DNA of 64,000 bases from Janthinobacterium sp. 1_2014MBL_MicDiv (GTDB taxonomy: Bacteria > Pseudomonadota > Gammaproteobacteria > Burkholderiales > Burkholderiaceae_D), in contig NZ_CP011319.1 in assembly GCF_001865675.1 (NCBI RefSeq), positions 5,022,001-5,086,000 on the forward strand. Direction: 5' to 3'. Both the position numbers and the translations under genes were made by a program. The notes beneath the pieces are model-generated. The model saw nothing but the letters and a program-made list of their open reading frames with translations. It searched no databases and was not told the DNA's origin. This document shows, one piece after another, positions 41,960 through 50,646 of the stretch; positions within the stretch are counted from its first letter, which is position 1, and the number at the start of each line of letters is the position of its first letter.

Positions 41960-43900
41960 ATGAGTGCCATGAACAGCAACGTCGACCTCTACAAGCAAAC
42001 GCTATCCTATCGCGACAACGACGCGCCCTACCAATGTCTCGCACAGCCTTGGTTTGTTCATGTTCCATATCCCGTCCATCCGCCGCGTTATCGCTGTTTT
42101 ATTGAACCATTAATTTGCGGAGAAGCGGTCTTTAGAAAAATAGCGAAGGACTTGGAAAGCGCCAAGCATAGCGTCGATATCATCACATGGGGATTCGACC
42201 CTGGCATGGTGCTCGTGCGTGGGAAGAGCGCCGAGGATGGGATACGTTATGGAGATTTGCTGAAGAAGATTGCCTCGCACAAGCACAATCCGGTCAAAGT
42301 TCGTTTGCTGGTATGGCACGACAGCGCCGTGACGCAAAAGGTAATGAAAAACAATCCTGGCTACTACGGAAGACGATTTCCAAATATCGGATGCGCCCAG
42401 GGCGGTTACTTTAGCGAATCGCACCAAGCTTATAACACCGAATGGTATGCGCAGGTTTGCGACGACGCGATACCGAATATTCATTTTCATGTGCGCAAAG
42501 TTCCCGTCAATTTATTAAATAATTCATTGTCGGGAGAGCTGGCGCCCACTGGTTTTATGGCGCAGGTAACCCAAACGTTTGCCACGCACCACCAGAAAAT
42601 GCTGTTGATTGACTATGAAAATCCGGTCAATGCGATAGGTTACGTGATGGGACATAATTCCGTCACCGACTTCTGGGACACGTCAGAGCACCACTTCCGC
42701 GACATCAGGCGCGAGCGTATCTACCACATGGAGCATGTGGCGCTACAGAAGGCGGCATGGAAAGAAGGCGAGTGTTATGACAGTGCCGGTCCAGGATACC
42801 AATTGAGCTCGCTGCAGCAGGCGGCCAAGGAGCGGCTTGTCCAATCATACATCGACAAAAATAGCCATGTGGTGAAACCGTATCAGGATGTGTCCTGTCG
42901 CTTGCATGGTCCGATTCTCTACGACCTCAATCATAATTTCTGCCAAGCGTGGGAAAAGTCAACCAGGCCTACCTCTCTCTTCATGGACACGGCTTGGTTC
43001 TTTAATCCGCCAATCAAGCGTATCGTTAGGAAAGCTCGAGACTGGCTTCATGATGAGATGGATCCGGAGTTCGTCGCGCGGCGCGCGAGAATACCATTGA
43101 GCGCATTCAAACTACAAAATGGCTTACACAATGTACAACTGCTGCGCACCGAGCCGCAGCATACAGAGAAGGCCATTAAGGAATGCTACGCCAACCTGAC
43201 CCGGCAGACTCTTCGCTATATCTTCATACAAAACCAGTACATTCAGTACACGCCCTGGGCGGAGCATCTTATCGAATGCGTGGGCCGCCTGCGTTCGGCC
43301 GGCTACCTGAAGCCGATATATGTATTCATCCTGACCTCCACCCCGGAAAATGATGGCATGGACGTGCCGACCTACGATGTAGTCAGCAAGGTGGGCAGGA
43401 GCGAGACAATGAAGGTGGAGCACGAAGAGGCTTTGAAGTTGGCGCGGGAGAAAAAGACCAAACCGCCGATTACCGCAGAAGAACTGGCCGAGCGTGGCAT
43501 CAACGTTTTTATGGGGTCGCTTTGGACTTGCGCCAGAGACAAAGACAGGCTGCAAGCGACGGACTATGAAGAAATCTACATCCACGCCAAGGTGACGATT
43601 GTGGATGACGCCGCGTTCACGATAGGCTCGGCCAACCTGAATCTCCGCAGTATGGCTCTAGATAGCGAGCTTAACGTGTTGAGTGAGGCGAAGGAGGTAG
43701 CGTTTCAATTGCGCTGTGATTTGTTCAGCCAGTGCTCTGGGTTGGCGGGGCCGGCGCAGTTTGGGGATATGACAAGCACGTTCGACGACTGGCAAGATAT
43801 TGCGACGGCGAACACCGACTGTAAGACATTGAGAACAAAACTTAAAAGTCAGTTGTTACCGTTTTACGTGGACCGCAAACCTGGATCTCCGCTCGTCTAA
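41960..43900 (+). CDS. Phospholipase-D-like T6SS effector (Tle5 type), copy 2
   Basis: 646 aa from the ATG at 41960 (AAGGA upstream). HKD motifs at His211-x-Lys213 (HHQKMLLID) and His542-x-Lys544 (HAKVTIVDDAAFTIGSANLN), so predicted active. No signal peptide. Lies between vgrG and its cognate immunity gene, the canonical effector position. Differs from copy 1 mainly at about residues 375-400 (the stretch after FMDTAW) and in the last 50 residues, the parts most likely to matter for immunity recognition or delivery. Confidence 0.9.
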   Translation: MSAMNSNVDLYKQTLSYRDNDAPYQCLAQPWFVHVPYPVHPPRYRCFIEPLICGEAVFRKIAKDLESAKHSVDIITWGFDPGMVLVRGKSAEDGIRYGDLLKKIASHKHNPVKVRLLVWHDSAVTQKVMKNNPGYYGRRFPNIGCAQGGYFSESHQAYNTEWYAQVCDDAIPNIHFHVRKVPVNLLNNSLSGELAPTGFMAQVTQTFATHHQKMLLIDYENPVNAIGYVMGHNSVTDFWDTSEHHFRDIRRERIYHMEHVALQKAAWKEGECYDSAGPGYQLSSLQQAAKERLVQSYIDKNSHVVKPYQDVSCRLHGPILYDLNHNFCQAWEKSTRPTSLFMDTAWFFNPPIKRIVRKARDWLHDEMDPEFVARRARIPLSAFKLQNGLHNVQLLRTEPQHTEKAIKECYANLTRQTLRYIFIQNQYIQYTPWAEHLIECVGRLRSAGYLKPIYVFILTSTPENDGMDVPTYDVVSKVGRSETMKVEHEEALKLAREKKTKPPITAEELAERGINVFMGSLWTCARDKDRLQATDYEEIYIHAKVTIVDDAAFTIGSANLNLRSMALDSELNVLSEAKEVAFQLRCDLFSQCSGLAGPAQFGDMTSTFDDWQDIATANTDCKTLRTKLKSQLLPFYVDRKPGSPLV

Positions 43901-43902
43901 CC

Positions 43903-44931
43903 ATGAGCAAAACGCGGATACGTTGGATATATGCCACTGCTCTGCTGGTGGGGTTGGCTATTGGCGCAGTTTCCCTCAACAACTACTTCAAGGAGCGAGC
44001 TTTGCATACCCTGCCATATGGATTCCAGAAGTTCAGTCTGTCTGACCCGCTACCCGCATGCGCCCGCTGGAAAGACCACATGCCGTCGACCCGCGACCCG
44101 GCAGCATACCGGCTATATATCGAGGCTCGCAAGATATGGCGTAGCAAGATAGCGTGGCAATTCACACGAGAGGAGGCCACGCTTATACTCACCGACGTAA
44201 AAAAGGCGGCCGATTTGGGCGACTGGGGAGCGCGTGCACTAATGGCGCATTTTTATCTGCACGGACTCGGTGCTCTCGAATCCAATCATGTTCTTGATGC
44301 AAACCCTGAGAAAAGTGTCGAAATCACTCGCATGGCGGCCAAGGCGATGCAACCGTGGGGGCTATATGACCTCGGTGTCGCGTACGAGCATGGTTATGGC
44401 GGTGCACACTACGACCTCGATTTGGCTTGGGCATACTACCTGAGGGCGGCCCAGCTCGGCAGTCCGGAGGCACAGATGGCGTTAGCCCAGGCCTATAGCG
44501 ATGCTGGACGATTAGGCGATGAAGAAACTATGTTGCAATGTGCCTACGAACAGAGACATGGGCCGGCGGCATATAAGTTGGCTATGCGGGAACGAACTCA
44601 TAATGAATATGGAAAGGCGATACAGATATACCAACAAGGCTTGAAATACGGGAGTAAAGATTGTGCTGCCGCACTTAAATTGTTATTTATGAGAGGGCAC
44701 TGGCCCAATCCTCTTGATGAAGAGGTAAAAATTTTGCAAAAATTCAGCATCGCACGAGATACCGAGCGTGAGAATCGTTACAACGCCATCTACGACGCAT
44801 TGGGAATCAATCCCGACCTGAAACTGAGCCGGCTCGACCAAGTGCTTCCGTTGCCTCCTGCAAAGTTGCCACCCTGGTCTGGTGTCGAGGACGCGGTCGA
44901 GCCAGAGTCCTACGACAAACCCACGTACTGA
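43903..44931 (+). CDS. Sel1-repeat membrane-anchored immunity protein (Tli5-like), copy 2
   Basis: 342 aa, same length as copy 1. N-terminal helix RWIYATALLVGLAIGAV then Sel1-type repeats (AADLGDWGARALMAHFYLHG, LYDLGVAYEHGYGGAHYD, AAQLGSPEAQMALAQAYSDAG) and the shared C-terminal block NRYNAIYDALGINPDLKLSRL. Starts 2 bp after the effector stop. The segment corresponding to residues 215-285 is AT-rich and poorly conserved against copy 1, suggesting recombination or diversifying selection around a conserved scaffold. Confidence 0.8.
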   Translation: MSKTRIRWIYATALLVGLAIGAVSLNNYFKERALHTLPYGFQKFSLSDPLPACARWKDHMPSTRDPAAYRLYIEARKIWRSKIAWQFTREEATLILTDVKKAADLGDWGARALMAHFYLHGLGALESNHVLDANPEKSVEITRMAAKAMQPWGLYDLGVAYEHGYGGAHYDLDLAWAYYLRAAQLGSPEAQMALAQAYSDAGRLGDEETMLQCAYEQRHGPAAYKLAMRERTHNEYGKAIQIYQQGLKYGSKDCAAALKLLFMRGHWPNPLDEEVKILQKFSIARDTERENRYNAIYDALGINPDLKLSRLDQVLPLPPAKLPPWSGVEDAVEPESYDKPTY

Positions 44932-44949
44932 GCCAACCAGGAGAAGCCC

Positions 44950-45228
44950 ATGACCCTGAAAATCATCACCGTCGGCGACGCCACCGACCATGGCGGGAAA
45001 GTCATCAGTGGCTCACCCACGCACGATATCGGTGGCAAGGCAATTGCGCGGCTGGGCGACGACGTCATGTGTCCACAACGCTATCCCGGTGGCGCACCGC
45101 ATGGCGTCAATAAAATTGTGACCGCCCACGAGACCCTGACCGCAGGAGGGATTCCGGTGGCCGTACATGGCTGCAAGACGGCGTGCGGATGCTCGCTCAT
45201 CGGCAGGGTCAACGCGACAGTGGAATAG
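44950..45228 (+). CDS. PAAR-domain spike-tip protein
   Basis: 92 aa, a minimal PAAR domain (PF05488): GDATDHGGKVISGSPTHDIGGKAIARLGD, then GVNKIVTAHETLTAGGIPVAVHGCKTACGCSLIG with conserved His/Cys residues for the Zn ion. It caps VgrG and can help recruit effectors. Last gene of the plus-strand T6SS run, 18 bp after the immunity gene; no terminator found behind it. Confidence 0.95.
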   Translation: MTLKIITVGDATDHGGKVISGSPTHDIGGKAIARLGDDVMCPQRYPGGAPHGVNKIVTAHETLTAGGIPVAVHGCKTACGCSLIGRVNATVE

Positions 45229-45317
45229 CTGGCCATTGCCATCTTTACCCACCAGCGCATCTGCCTGCGCCGGGCAATCCTTGACCTGCGTGTTGGCGCC
45301 TTGTTGAAAAGCATGAT

Positions 45318-45335
45318 ATTAATTGAGCAATTAAT
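45318..45335. promoter_or_regulatory. Palindromic operator upstream of the GntP-type permease
   Basis: ATTAATTG-N2-CAATTAAT, perfect 8-bp arms in an AT-rich patch 33 bp upstream of the permease start. GntR- or MarR-type sites look like this; no such regulator is encoded nearby. Confidence 0.55.
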
Positions 45336-45368
45336 TAAATACCTACTTTGCGCAAGGATCAGCTCGAC

Positions 45369-46763
45369 ATGTCTTTCCTGATAGTCCTGGCCGCTCTGGC
45401 CTTCCTGATGCTGGCCGCCTACCGCGGCTACAGTGTGATCCTGTTTGCGCCCGTCGCCGCGCTCGGCGCCGTGCTGCTGACCGATCCGTCGGCCGTGCCG
45501 GCCGTCTTCAGCGGCATCTTCATGGAAAAGATGGTGGGCTTCATCAAGCTGTACTTCCCCGTGTTCCTGCTGGGCGCCGTGTTCGGCAAGCTGATCGAAC
45601 TGTCCGGCTTTTCCCAGTCCATCGTCGTGGCGGCCATCCGCTATATCGGCAGTTCGCGCGCGAATGCCGTCATCGTCGCCGTGTGCGCCGCGCTGACTTA
45701 TGGCGGCGTGTCGCTGTTCGTCGTGGTGTTCGCCGTCTATCCGTTCGCGGCCGAGCTGTATCGTCAAAGCAATATTCCCAAGCGCCTGATGCCGGGCGCC
45801 ATTGCTCTCGGTGCGTTCTCGTTTACCATGGACACCCTGCCGGGCACGCCGCAAATCCAGAACATCATCCCCACCACCTTCTTCAACACGACGGGCTGGG
45901 CCGCGCCGTGGCTGGGCACGATAGGCTCGGTGCTGACGGTGGCCATGGGACTGGCCTTCCTCGAATGGCGGCGGCGCTCCGTCATGGCGACGGGCGAAGG
46001 CTATGGCGTCGAGGCGGAACAGGCCAAGGCCGGCTCGGGCGACTTGCCCCATCCCCTGCTGTCGGTGGCGCCCTTGGTACTGGTGGGTGTGGCCAACTTT
46101 GCGCTGACCAAGCTAATTCCCCACTGGTATGGCGACAGCTACGTGCTCGGCGCCGAAGCGCTGCCGGGCTTGCACGCGCCCGTGACGACGGCAATCGCTT
46201 CCGTCACCGGCATCTGGGCCGTGGAGGGCGCCTTGCTGCTGGGTATCTTGCTCGTCTGCGTGACGGCCTTCGGACGCATCCGCGCCGCCTTTGCCGAAGG
46301 CACCAAGGCGGCCGTGGGCGGCGCCCTGCTGGCGGCCATGAATACGGCGTCCGAATATGGCTTTGGCGGCGTCATCGCGGCACTGCCCGGTTTCCTTGCC
46401 GTCAGCAACACCTTGCGCAGCGTGCCCGATCCGCTCGTCAACGCAGCCGTCTCCGTGACGACCCTGGCCGGCATCACCGGCTCCGCGTCGGGCGGCATGA
46501 GCATCGCATTGGCCGCCATGTCGGACAGTTTCATCCAGGCGGCGCAGCAAGCCCACATCCCGCTCGAAGTGCTGCACCGCGTGGTGGCGATGGCCAGCGG
46601 CGGCATGGACACCTTGCCACACAACGGCGCCGTGATTACCCTGCTGGCCGTCACGGGCCTCACGCACCGCCAGTCCTACCGCGACATTTTCGGCATCACC
46701 GTCATCAAGACGGTGGCCGTGTTCCTCGTCATCGCCGTGTACTACCTGACGGGACTGGTGTAA
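45369..46763 (+). CDS. GntP-family permease
   Basis: 464 aa from the ATG at 45369 (AAGGA upstream). About 12 hydrophobic helices with GntP-family landmarks: YFPVFLLGAVFGKLIELSGFSQSI, FSFTMDTLPGTPQIQNIIP, and MDTLPHNGAVITLLAVTGLTH. These are H+-coupled transporters of gluconate or other small organic acids; the substrate is not evident. Convergent with the symporter gene, only 13 bp apart. A palindrome upstream suggests specific repression. Confidence 0.87.
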   Translation: MSFLIVLAALAFLMLAAYRGYSVILFAPVAALGAVLLTDPSAVPAVFSGIFMEKMVGFIKLYFPVFLLGAVFGKLIELSGFSQSIVVAAIRYIGSSRANAVIVAVCAALTYGGVSLFVVVFAVYPFAAELYRQSNIPKRLMPGAIALGAFSFTMDTLPGTPQIQNIIPTTFFNTTGWAAPWLGTIGSVLTVAMGLAFLEWRRRSVMATGEGYGVEAEQAKAGSGDLPHPLLSVAPLVLVGVANFALTKLIPHWYGDSYVLGAEALPGLHAPVTTAIASVTGIWAVEGALLLGILLVCVTAFGRIRAAFAEGTKAAVGGALLAAMNTASEYGFGGVIAALPGFLAVSNTLRSVPDPLVNAAVSVTTLAGITGSASGGMSIALAAMSDSFIQAAQQAHIPLEVLHRVVAMASGGMDTLPHNGAVITLLAVTGLTHRQSYRDIFGITVIKTVAVFLVIAVYYLTGLV

Positions 46764-46776
46764 GGGCTGGGGCCAG

Positions 46777-48180
46777 CTACGGCCGCGGAGACGAGGCCGG
46801 CTTGGCCACGGCCTGCGGCGACTTGAACAGGTGGCTGATGCCCATGGTCAGCAGCGGGCCAGCCAGCGCCAGGTAGGAGCTGTCGACGCCGTACGGATTG
46901 CCCGCCAGGAACCAGCCGATGGTGGCCACCACCGAGACGATCACGCCGACAAAGGCGCCGCGCGGCGTGCCGAACTTCGGCGCATAGAAAGCCATCAGCA
47001 CCAGCACGGCCAGGGTGGCGCGCAGGGCCTTGCCGAGGAAGGCGATCATCAGCAGTTTTTCCGCATACAGGGCCAGCACCAGCGGCAGCAGGCCGGCCAC
47101 GACGATCGCGATGCGCAGGAACAGCATCGATTTCGCGTCATTTTTCGCCTTGTTGTACCACGGGTCATAAAAATCCTTCATGGCCAGCGTGGCCGATGCC
47201 AGCGTGGTGGCGGAAATGCCGCCGAACAGGGCGCCGGCCAGGCCGACGATCATGATGCTGGCGGAAAAGGCCGGCATGTGGGCGATCAGGGTCGGGAAGG
47301 CGTCGATCGACTTCATGCCCGGATACAGCACGGCGCTGCACATGCCGATCAGCGCGGCCATCAGGCCGAACGGGATCATCAGCGACGACACGTAATAGCA
47401 GGCGCGCTTGGCCACGGCCGGGTTGTCCGTGCTGACCAGGGCCTGGATCACGTATTGCGTGGCGAAGATGGAACCGATGCCGCCTATCATCCAGGCGATG
47501 ATCTGGCCCCAGCCGATCTCGACCCAGTTGAACATCTTGGCCGGCAGCTGCGCCTGCAGCGCGCCGATGCCGCCCGTCGCTTCCAGCGCATACGCGAGCG
47601 CCAGGATCACGCCCAGGTATTTGACGATGGAATGGGCGAAATTGGTGTACACGACCGAACGCATGCCGCCCAGGCTGACATAGATCACGGTGATGGCGCC
47701 CACCAGCAGGATGGCCACGGTTTTATTGATATGCAACACGGCGGCCAGCACGGCGCCGCCGCTCGCGTACAGGGCGACGGCCACGATGCCCAGCGCGACG
47801 ATGGTGAGGATGGAGGCCGCATAACGCACGGGCTCGCCGTAGGTCTGCGCCAGGATGCCGGAAATCGTCGATTGCCCGCTCTCCTTGTATTTCCGGACCA
47901 GCACGATCGCCAGCAGCAGGAAGCCCAGCGACAGCGCCACCAGGTTCCAGGCGGCGGAAATGCCCAGTTCATAACCCTTTTGCGCCGTGCCGATGCTAAC
48001 GGAACTGCCGATGAATTCGGACAGCAGCAATGCGCCGATCAGGAAGGCCGGATAATTGCGACCGCCGGCCGTCATGCCTTCGCTGTTGTTGGCATGCTTG
48101 CGCACGCTATAAGTAATGTACGACATGAGGGCGAAATAACTCACCGTGACTGCCGCGATGATGATCAATCTGTTTTCCAT
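46777..48180 (-). CDS. Sodium:solute symporter (SSS family)
   Basis: 467 aa with about 13 hydrophobic helices and SSS features (FLIGALLLSEFIGSSVSIGTAQKGYELG, GGMRSVVYTN, GISATTLASATLAMKDFY). It is the last gene of the minus-strand catB-catC-pcaD run, separated from pcaD by 131 bp and a hairpin. Context suggests uptake of an aromatic-pathway substrate such as benzoate or muconate, but that is inference from position only. Confidence 0.87.
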   Translation of the reverse strand: MENRLIIIAAVTVSYFALMSYITYSVRKHANNSEGMTAGGRNYPAFLIGALLLSEFIGSSVSIGTAQKGYELGISAAWNLVALSLGFLLLAIVLVRKYKESGQSTISGILAQTYGEPVRYAASILTIVALGIVAVALYASGGAVLAAVLHINKTVAILLVGAITVIYVSLGGMRSVVYTNFAHSIVKYLGVILALAYALEATGGIGALQAQLPAKMFNWVEIGWGQIIAWMIGGIGSIFATQYVIQALVSTDNPAVAKRACYYVSSLMIPFGLMAALIGMCSAVLYPGMKSIDAFPTLIAHMPAFSASIMIVGLAGALFGGISATTLASATLAMKDFYDPWYNKAKNDAKSMLFLRIAIVVAGLLPLVLALYAEKLLMIAFLGKALRATLAVLVLMAFYAPKFGTPRGAFVGVIVSVVATIGWFLAGNPYGVDSSYLALAGPLLTMGISHLFKSPQAVAKPASSPRP

Positions 48181-48282
48181 CCGTCTACTCCAAGTCTGCT
48201 TTTCTTATTATTATTTTTCAAGAAAGCCTCCCCTGCCGCATACCGGACCTGCCGGCGGCGGTGCTCAGGGGCAAAGCAAATT

Positions 48283-48309
48283 CTTGCCGTACCGATATGG
48301 TACGGCAAG
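48283..48309 (-). terminator. Perfect 11-bp hairpin between pcaD and the symporter gene
   Basis: CTTGCCGTACC / GGTACGGCAAG around a 5-base loop, 3 bp after the pcaD stop. No clear U-run follows on the minus strand, so it may be a partial terminator or an mRNA-stabilising/processing structure. Confidence 0.5.
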
Positions 48310-48311
48310 CC

Positions 48312-49100
48312 TTACAACAAGAATGCGCGCAGCTGGGCCGTGAACAGGTCCGCCGCCTCGACGTTTGAAATATGCGAGGCGGGCAGGCTTGCCAGGCGGG
48401 CGCCGGCGACCTGCTGCTGCAGCCAGCGCCCGTCATCGATGGTGGTCACGGGATCGTGCTCGCCGGCGATGATCAGGGTCGGCACGCCGAGCGTAGCGAC
48501 GGCTGCGCGCAAGTCGGCCCGGGCCAGCGCTTCGCAGCACGCCGCATAGCCGCCGGCATCCTGCCCGCGCAGGGTGGCCACCATACCCGCCACCGTATCC
48601 GTTTCGCGCCCGATGAACGGCGGCGTGAACCAGCGCGCGGCGGCGCCATCGGCCACGGTGCCCATGCCGTCGCGCCGCACTTGCTGCGCCCGCGCCAGCC
48701 AGGCGTCGGCCGTGCCGATGCGCGCCGCCGTATTCGCCAGGACCAGTTTATGCAGGCGCTGCGGATGGTGGATGCCCAGCCACTGGCCCGTCAGGCCGCC
48801 CATCGAGATGCCGCAGAACGCGGCGCGCGCGATCTCCAGGTGGTCGAGCAGCGCCACCACGTCCAGGCCCAGCTCGTCGATGCCGAACGGCGCGCCGCCG
48901 GCGGACTGGCCATGGCCGCGCGCGTCATAGCGCACGACAAAAAACCGGGAAGCCAGCGCCGCCGCCTGGGCATCCCACATGGACAGGTCCGTGCCAAGCG
49001 AGTTCGACAGGACCAGGCAGGGATTGCCGCGCTGTCCATCGGTGCGGTAATGCAGGCGCGTAGCGTCCGCGCTGAGCGTATTCACGATAGTGTGCGTCAT
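48312..49100 (-). CDS. pcaD: 3-oxoadipate enol-lactonase
   Basis: 262 aa alpha/beta hydrolase. LSNSLGTDLSMWDAQ near the N-terminus and nucleophile elbow GISMGG (Ser), with Asp in GEHDPV and His in PASHISN completing the triad. LSNSLGT is typical of PcaD. It hydrolyses beta-ketoadipate enol-lactone from muconolactone. Third gene of the cat run, 33 bp after catC. Confidence 0.93.
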   Translation of the reverse strand: MTHTIVNTLSADATRLHYRTDGQRGNPCLVLSNSLGTDLSMWDAQAAALASRFFVVRYDARGHGQSAGGAPFGIDELGLDVVALLDHLEIARAAFCGISMGGLTGQWLGIHHPQRLHKLVLANTAARIGTADAWLARAQQVRRDGMGTVADGAAARWFTPPFIGRETDTVAGMVATLRGQDAGGYAACCEALARADLRAAVATLGVPTLIIAGEHDPVTTIDDGRWLQQQVAGARLASLPASHISNVEAADLFTAQLRAFLL

Positions 49101-49133
49101 AGAATGTTTCCTTTGATCATGCCAGGGTGCGCA

Positions 49134-49424
49134 TCAGGAATCGTCGCCGCGAACCGAGGAAGGATGGCGGCACAGCGGCATCACCTCGATCTGCATGTAG
49201 GGAAACAGTGGAAGCGAGGTCAGCAAATTGTGCAGCTCGTCCACGCTGTCCACGTCGAAGACGCTGATGTTGGCGTACTGGCCGGCGATGCGCCACAGGT
49301 GGCGCCACTTGCCCTCGTGCTGCAGGCGCTGCGCCAGTTCCTTTTCCGTCTGCTTCAGCAGCGCCGCCTGCTCGGCCGGCATGCTCACGGGCAGGTTCAC
49401 GTTCATGCGTACATGGAATAACAT
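49134..49424 (-). CDS. catC: Muconolactone delta-isomerase
   Basis: 96 aa, the normal CatC length. MLFHVRMNVNLP with the P-x-x-x-P-A-E pattern, EGKWRHLWRIAG and SLPLFPYMQIEV are CatC signatures. It isomerises muconolactone to the enol-lactone. It starts 10 bp after catB. Confidence 0.96.
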   Translation of the reverse strand: MLFHVRMNVNLPVSMPAEQAALLKQTEKELAQRLQHEGKWRHLWRIAGQYANISVFDVDSVDELHNLLTSLPLFPYMQIEVMPLCRHPSSVRGDDS

Positions 49425-49434
49425 GGTTTCTCCT

Positions 49435-50544
49435 TTATTGACGCTGCATGGCGCGCAGCCTGTCCATATCGATATCGACGCCCAGGCCCGGCCCCGTCGG
49501 CACTTGCAGCATGAAGTCGCGGTACACGAGCGGTTCGCGCAAGACTTCCTGCGTCAGCAGCAGGGGGCCAAACAGTTCCGTGCCCCAGGCCAGTTCGGCA
49601 AACGTGGCGCAGACGTGGGCCGTGGCGGCCGTGCCGATGCCGCCTTCGAGCATGGTGCCGCCGTACAGGCCGACGCCAGCCAGGCGCGCCACGGTGGCCA
49701 CTTCCAGTGCGGGCAGCAGGCCGCCGGACTGGGTGATCTTGACGGCATACACGTCGGCGGCATCGGCCTGGGCCAGCGCCAGCGCATCGGCGGGGCCGTG
49801 CAAGGCTTCGTCGGCCATGATGGCCACGTCGAAGCGCTGCGTCAGGCGCGCCAGCGCGGCGCGGTTGCCGGCCTTGACGGGCTGCTCGATCAGGTCGATG
49901 CCGCCCGCTTCCAGCGCGGCGATGCCGCGCACGGCGTCCGTCTCGCTCCATGCCTGGTTGACGTCGACGCGCACGCTGGCGCGCTCGCCGAGCGCCCGCT
50001 TGATCTCCAGCACATGGGCCACGTCATCCATCACGTCGCGCAAGCCGATCTTCAGCTTGAAGATGCGGTGGCGGCGCAGGTCGAGCATTTTTTCCGCTTC
50101 GGCGATGTCGCGCACGGTGTCGCCGCTGGCCAGCACCCAGGCCACGGGCAGCGCATCGCGCACGCGGCCGCCCAGCAATTCCGACAGCGGCACATTCAGG
50201 CGGCGCGCCTGCGCATCCAGCAGGGCCGTCTCGATCGCGCACTTGGCGAAGCGGTTGCCCTGGATCACCTTGCGCACGCGGGCCATGGCCTTGGCCACCT
50301 CGCTCGCTTCCATGCCGACCAGCAGCGGCGCGATATAGGTATCGATATTCGTCTTGATGCTTTCCGGGCTTTCGCCGCCGTAGCTCAAGCCGCCGATGGT
50401 GGTGGCCTCGCCCCAGCCGACGATGCCGTCGGCGCAGCGCAGCCGCACCAGCACCAGCGTTTGCGTATGCATGGTGGCGACGGAGAGCCGGTGCGGACGA
50501 ATGGTCGGCACATCGACCAGGTAGGTCTCGATATTTTGAATCAT
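49435..50544 (-). CDS. catB: Muconate cycloisomerase
   Basis: 369 aa enolase-superfamily enzyme. Catalytic features: FKLKIG (KxK acid/base pair), VDVNQAW and EQP, MADEAL metal ligands, and the C-terminal GTMLEGGIGT. It lactonises cis,cis-muconate. First gene of the cat run, GGAA before the ATG. Divergent from catR; no catA is in the window, so catechol dioxygenase must be elsewhere. Confidence 0.95.
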   Translation of the reverse strand: MIQNIETYLVDVPTIRPHRLSVATMHTQTLVLVRLRCADGIVGWGEATTIGGLSYGGESPESIKTNIDTYIAPLLVGMEASEVAKAMARVRKVIQGNRFAKCAIETALLDAQARRLNVPLSELLGGRVRDALPVAWVLASGDTVRDIAEAEKMLDLRRHRIFKLKIGLRDVMDDVAHVLEIKRALGERASVRVDVNQAWSETDAVRGIAALEAGGIDLIEQPVKAGNRAALARLTQRFDVAIMADEALHGPADALALAQADAADVYAVKITQSGGLLPALEVATVARLAGVGLYGGTMLEGGIGTAATAHVCATFAELAWGTELFGPLLLTQEVLREPLVYRDFMLQVPTGPGLGVDIDMDRLRAMQRQ

Positions 50545-50615
50545 ATTTATTCCGTATAATCCTGAGCAGTGACGACACGATATTCCCCCATTGTCGCCAC
50601 GTCCAACACCAAGTT

Positions 50616-50642
50616 GGTATCGAACCTATACCTGAAAGGTAT
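50616..50642. promoter_or_regulatory. CatR operator between catB and catR
   Basis: ATAC-N7-GTAT (50628-50642, also a perfect ATACCT-GAA-AGGTAT palindrome) matches the consensus of BenM/CatM-type LysR regulators. A second inverted pair GGTAT-N7-ATACC (50616-50632) overlaps it. The site touches the catR start region and lies 84 bp from the catB start. Confidence 0.7.
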
Positions 50643-50646
50643 GAAG

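Noticed and set aside
45229..45368. Search for a duplicated tRNA-Pro 3' end (att site) at the right edge of the T6SS region
   Set aside because: No match to the tRNA 3' sequence seen in this gap.
46831..48549. 572-codon plus-strand frame
   Set aside because: Antisense of the sodium:solute symporter, His/Gln/Arg-rich nonsense composition.
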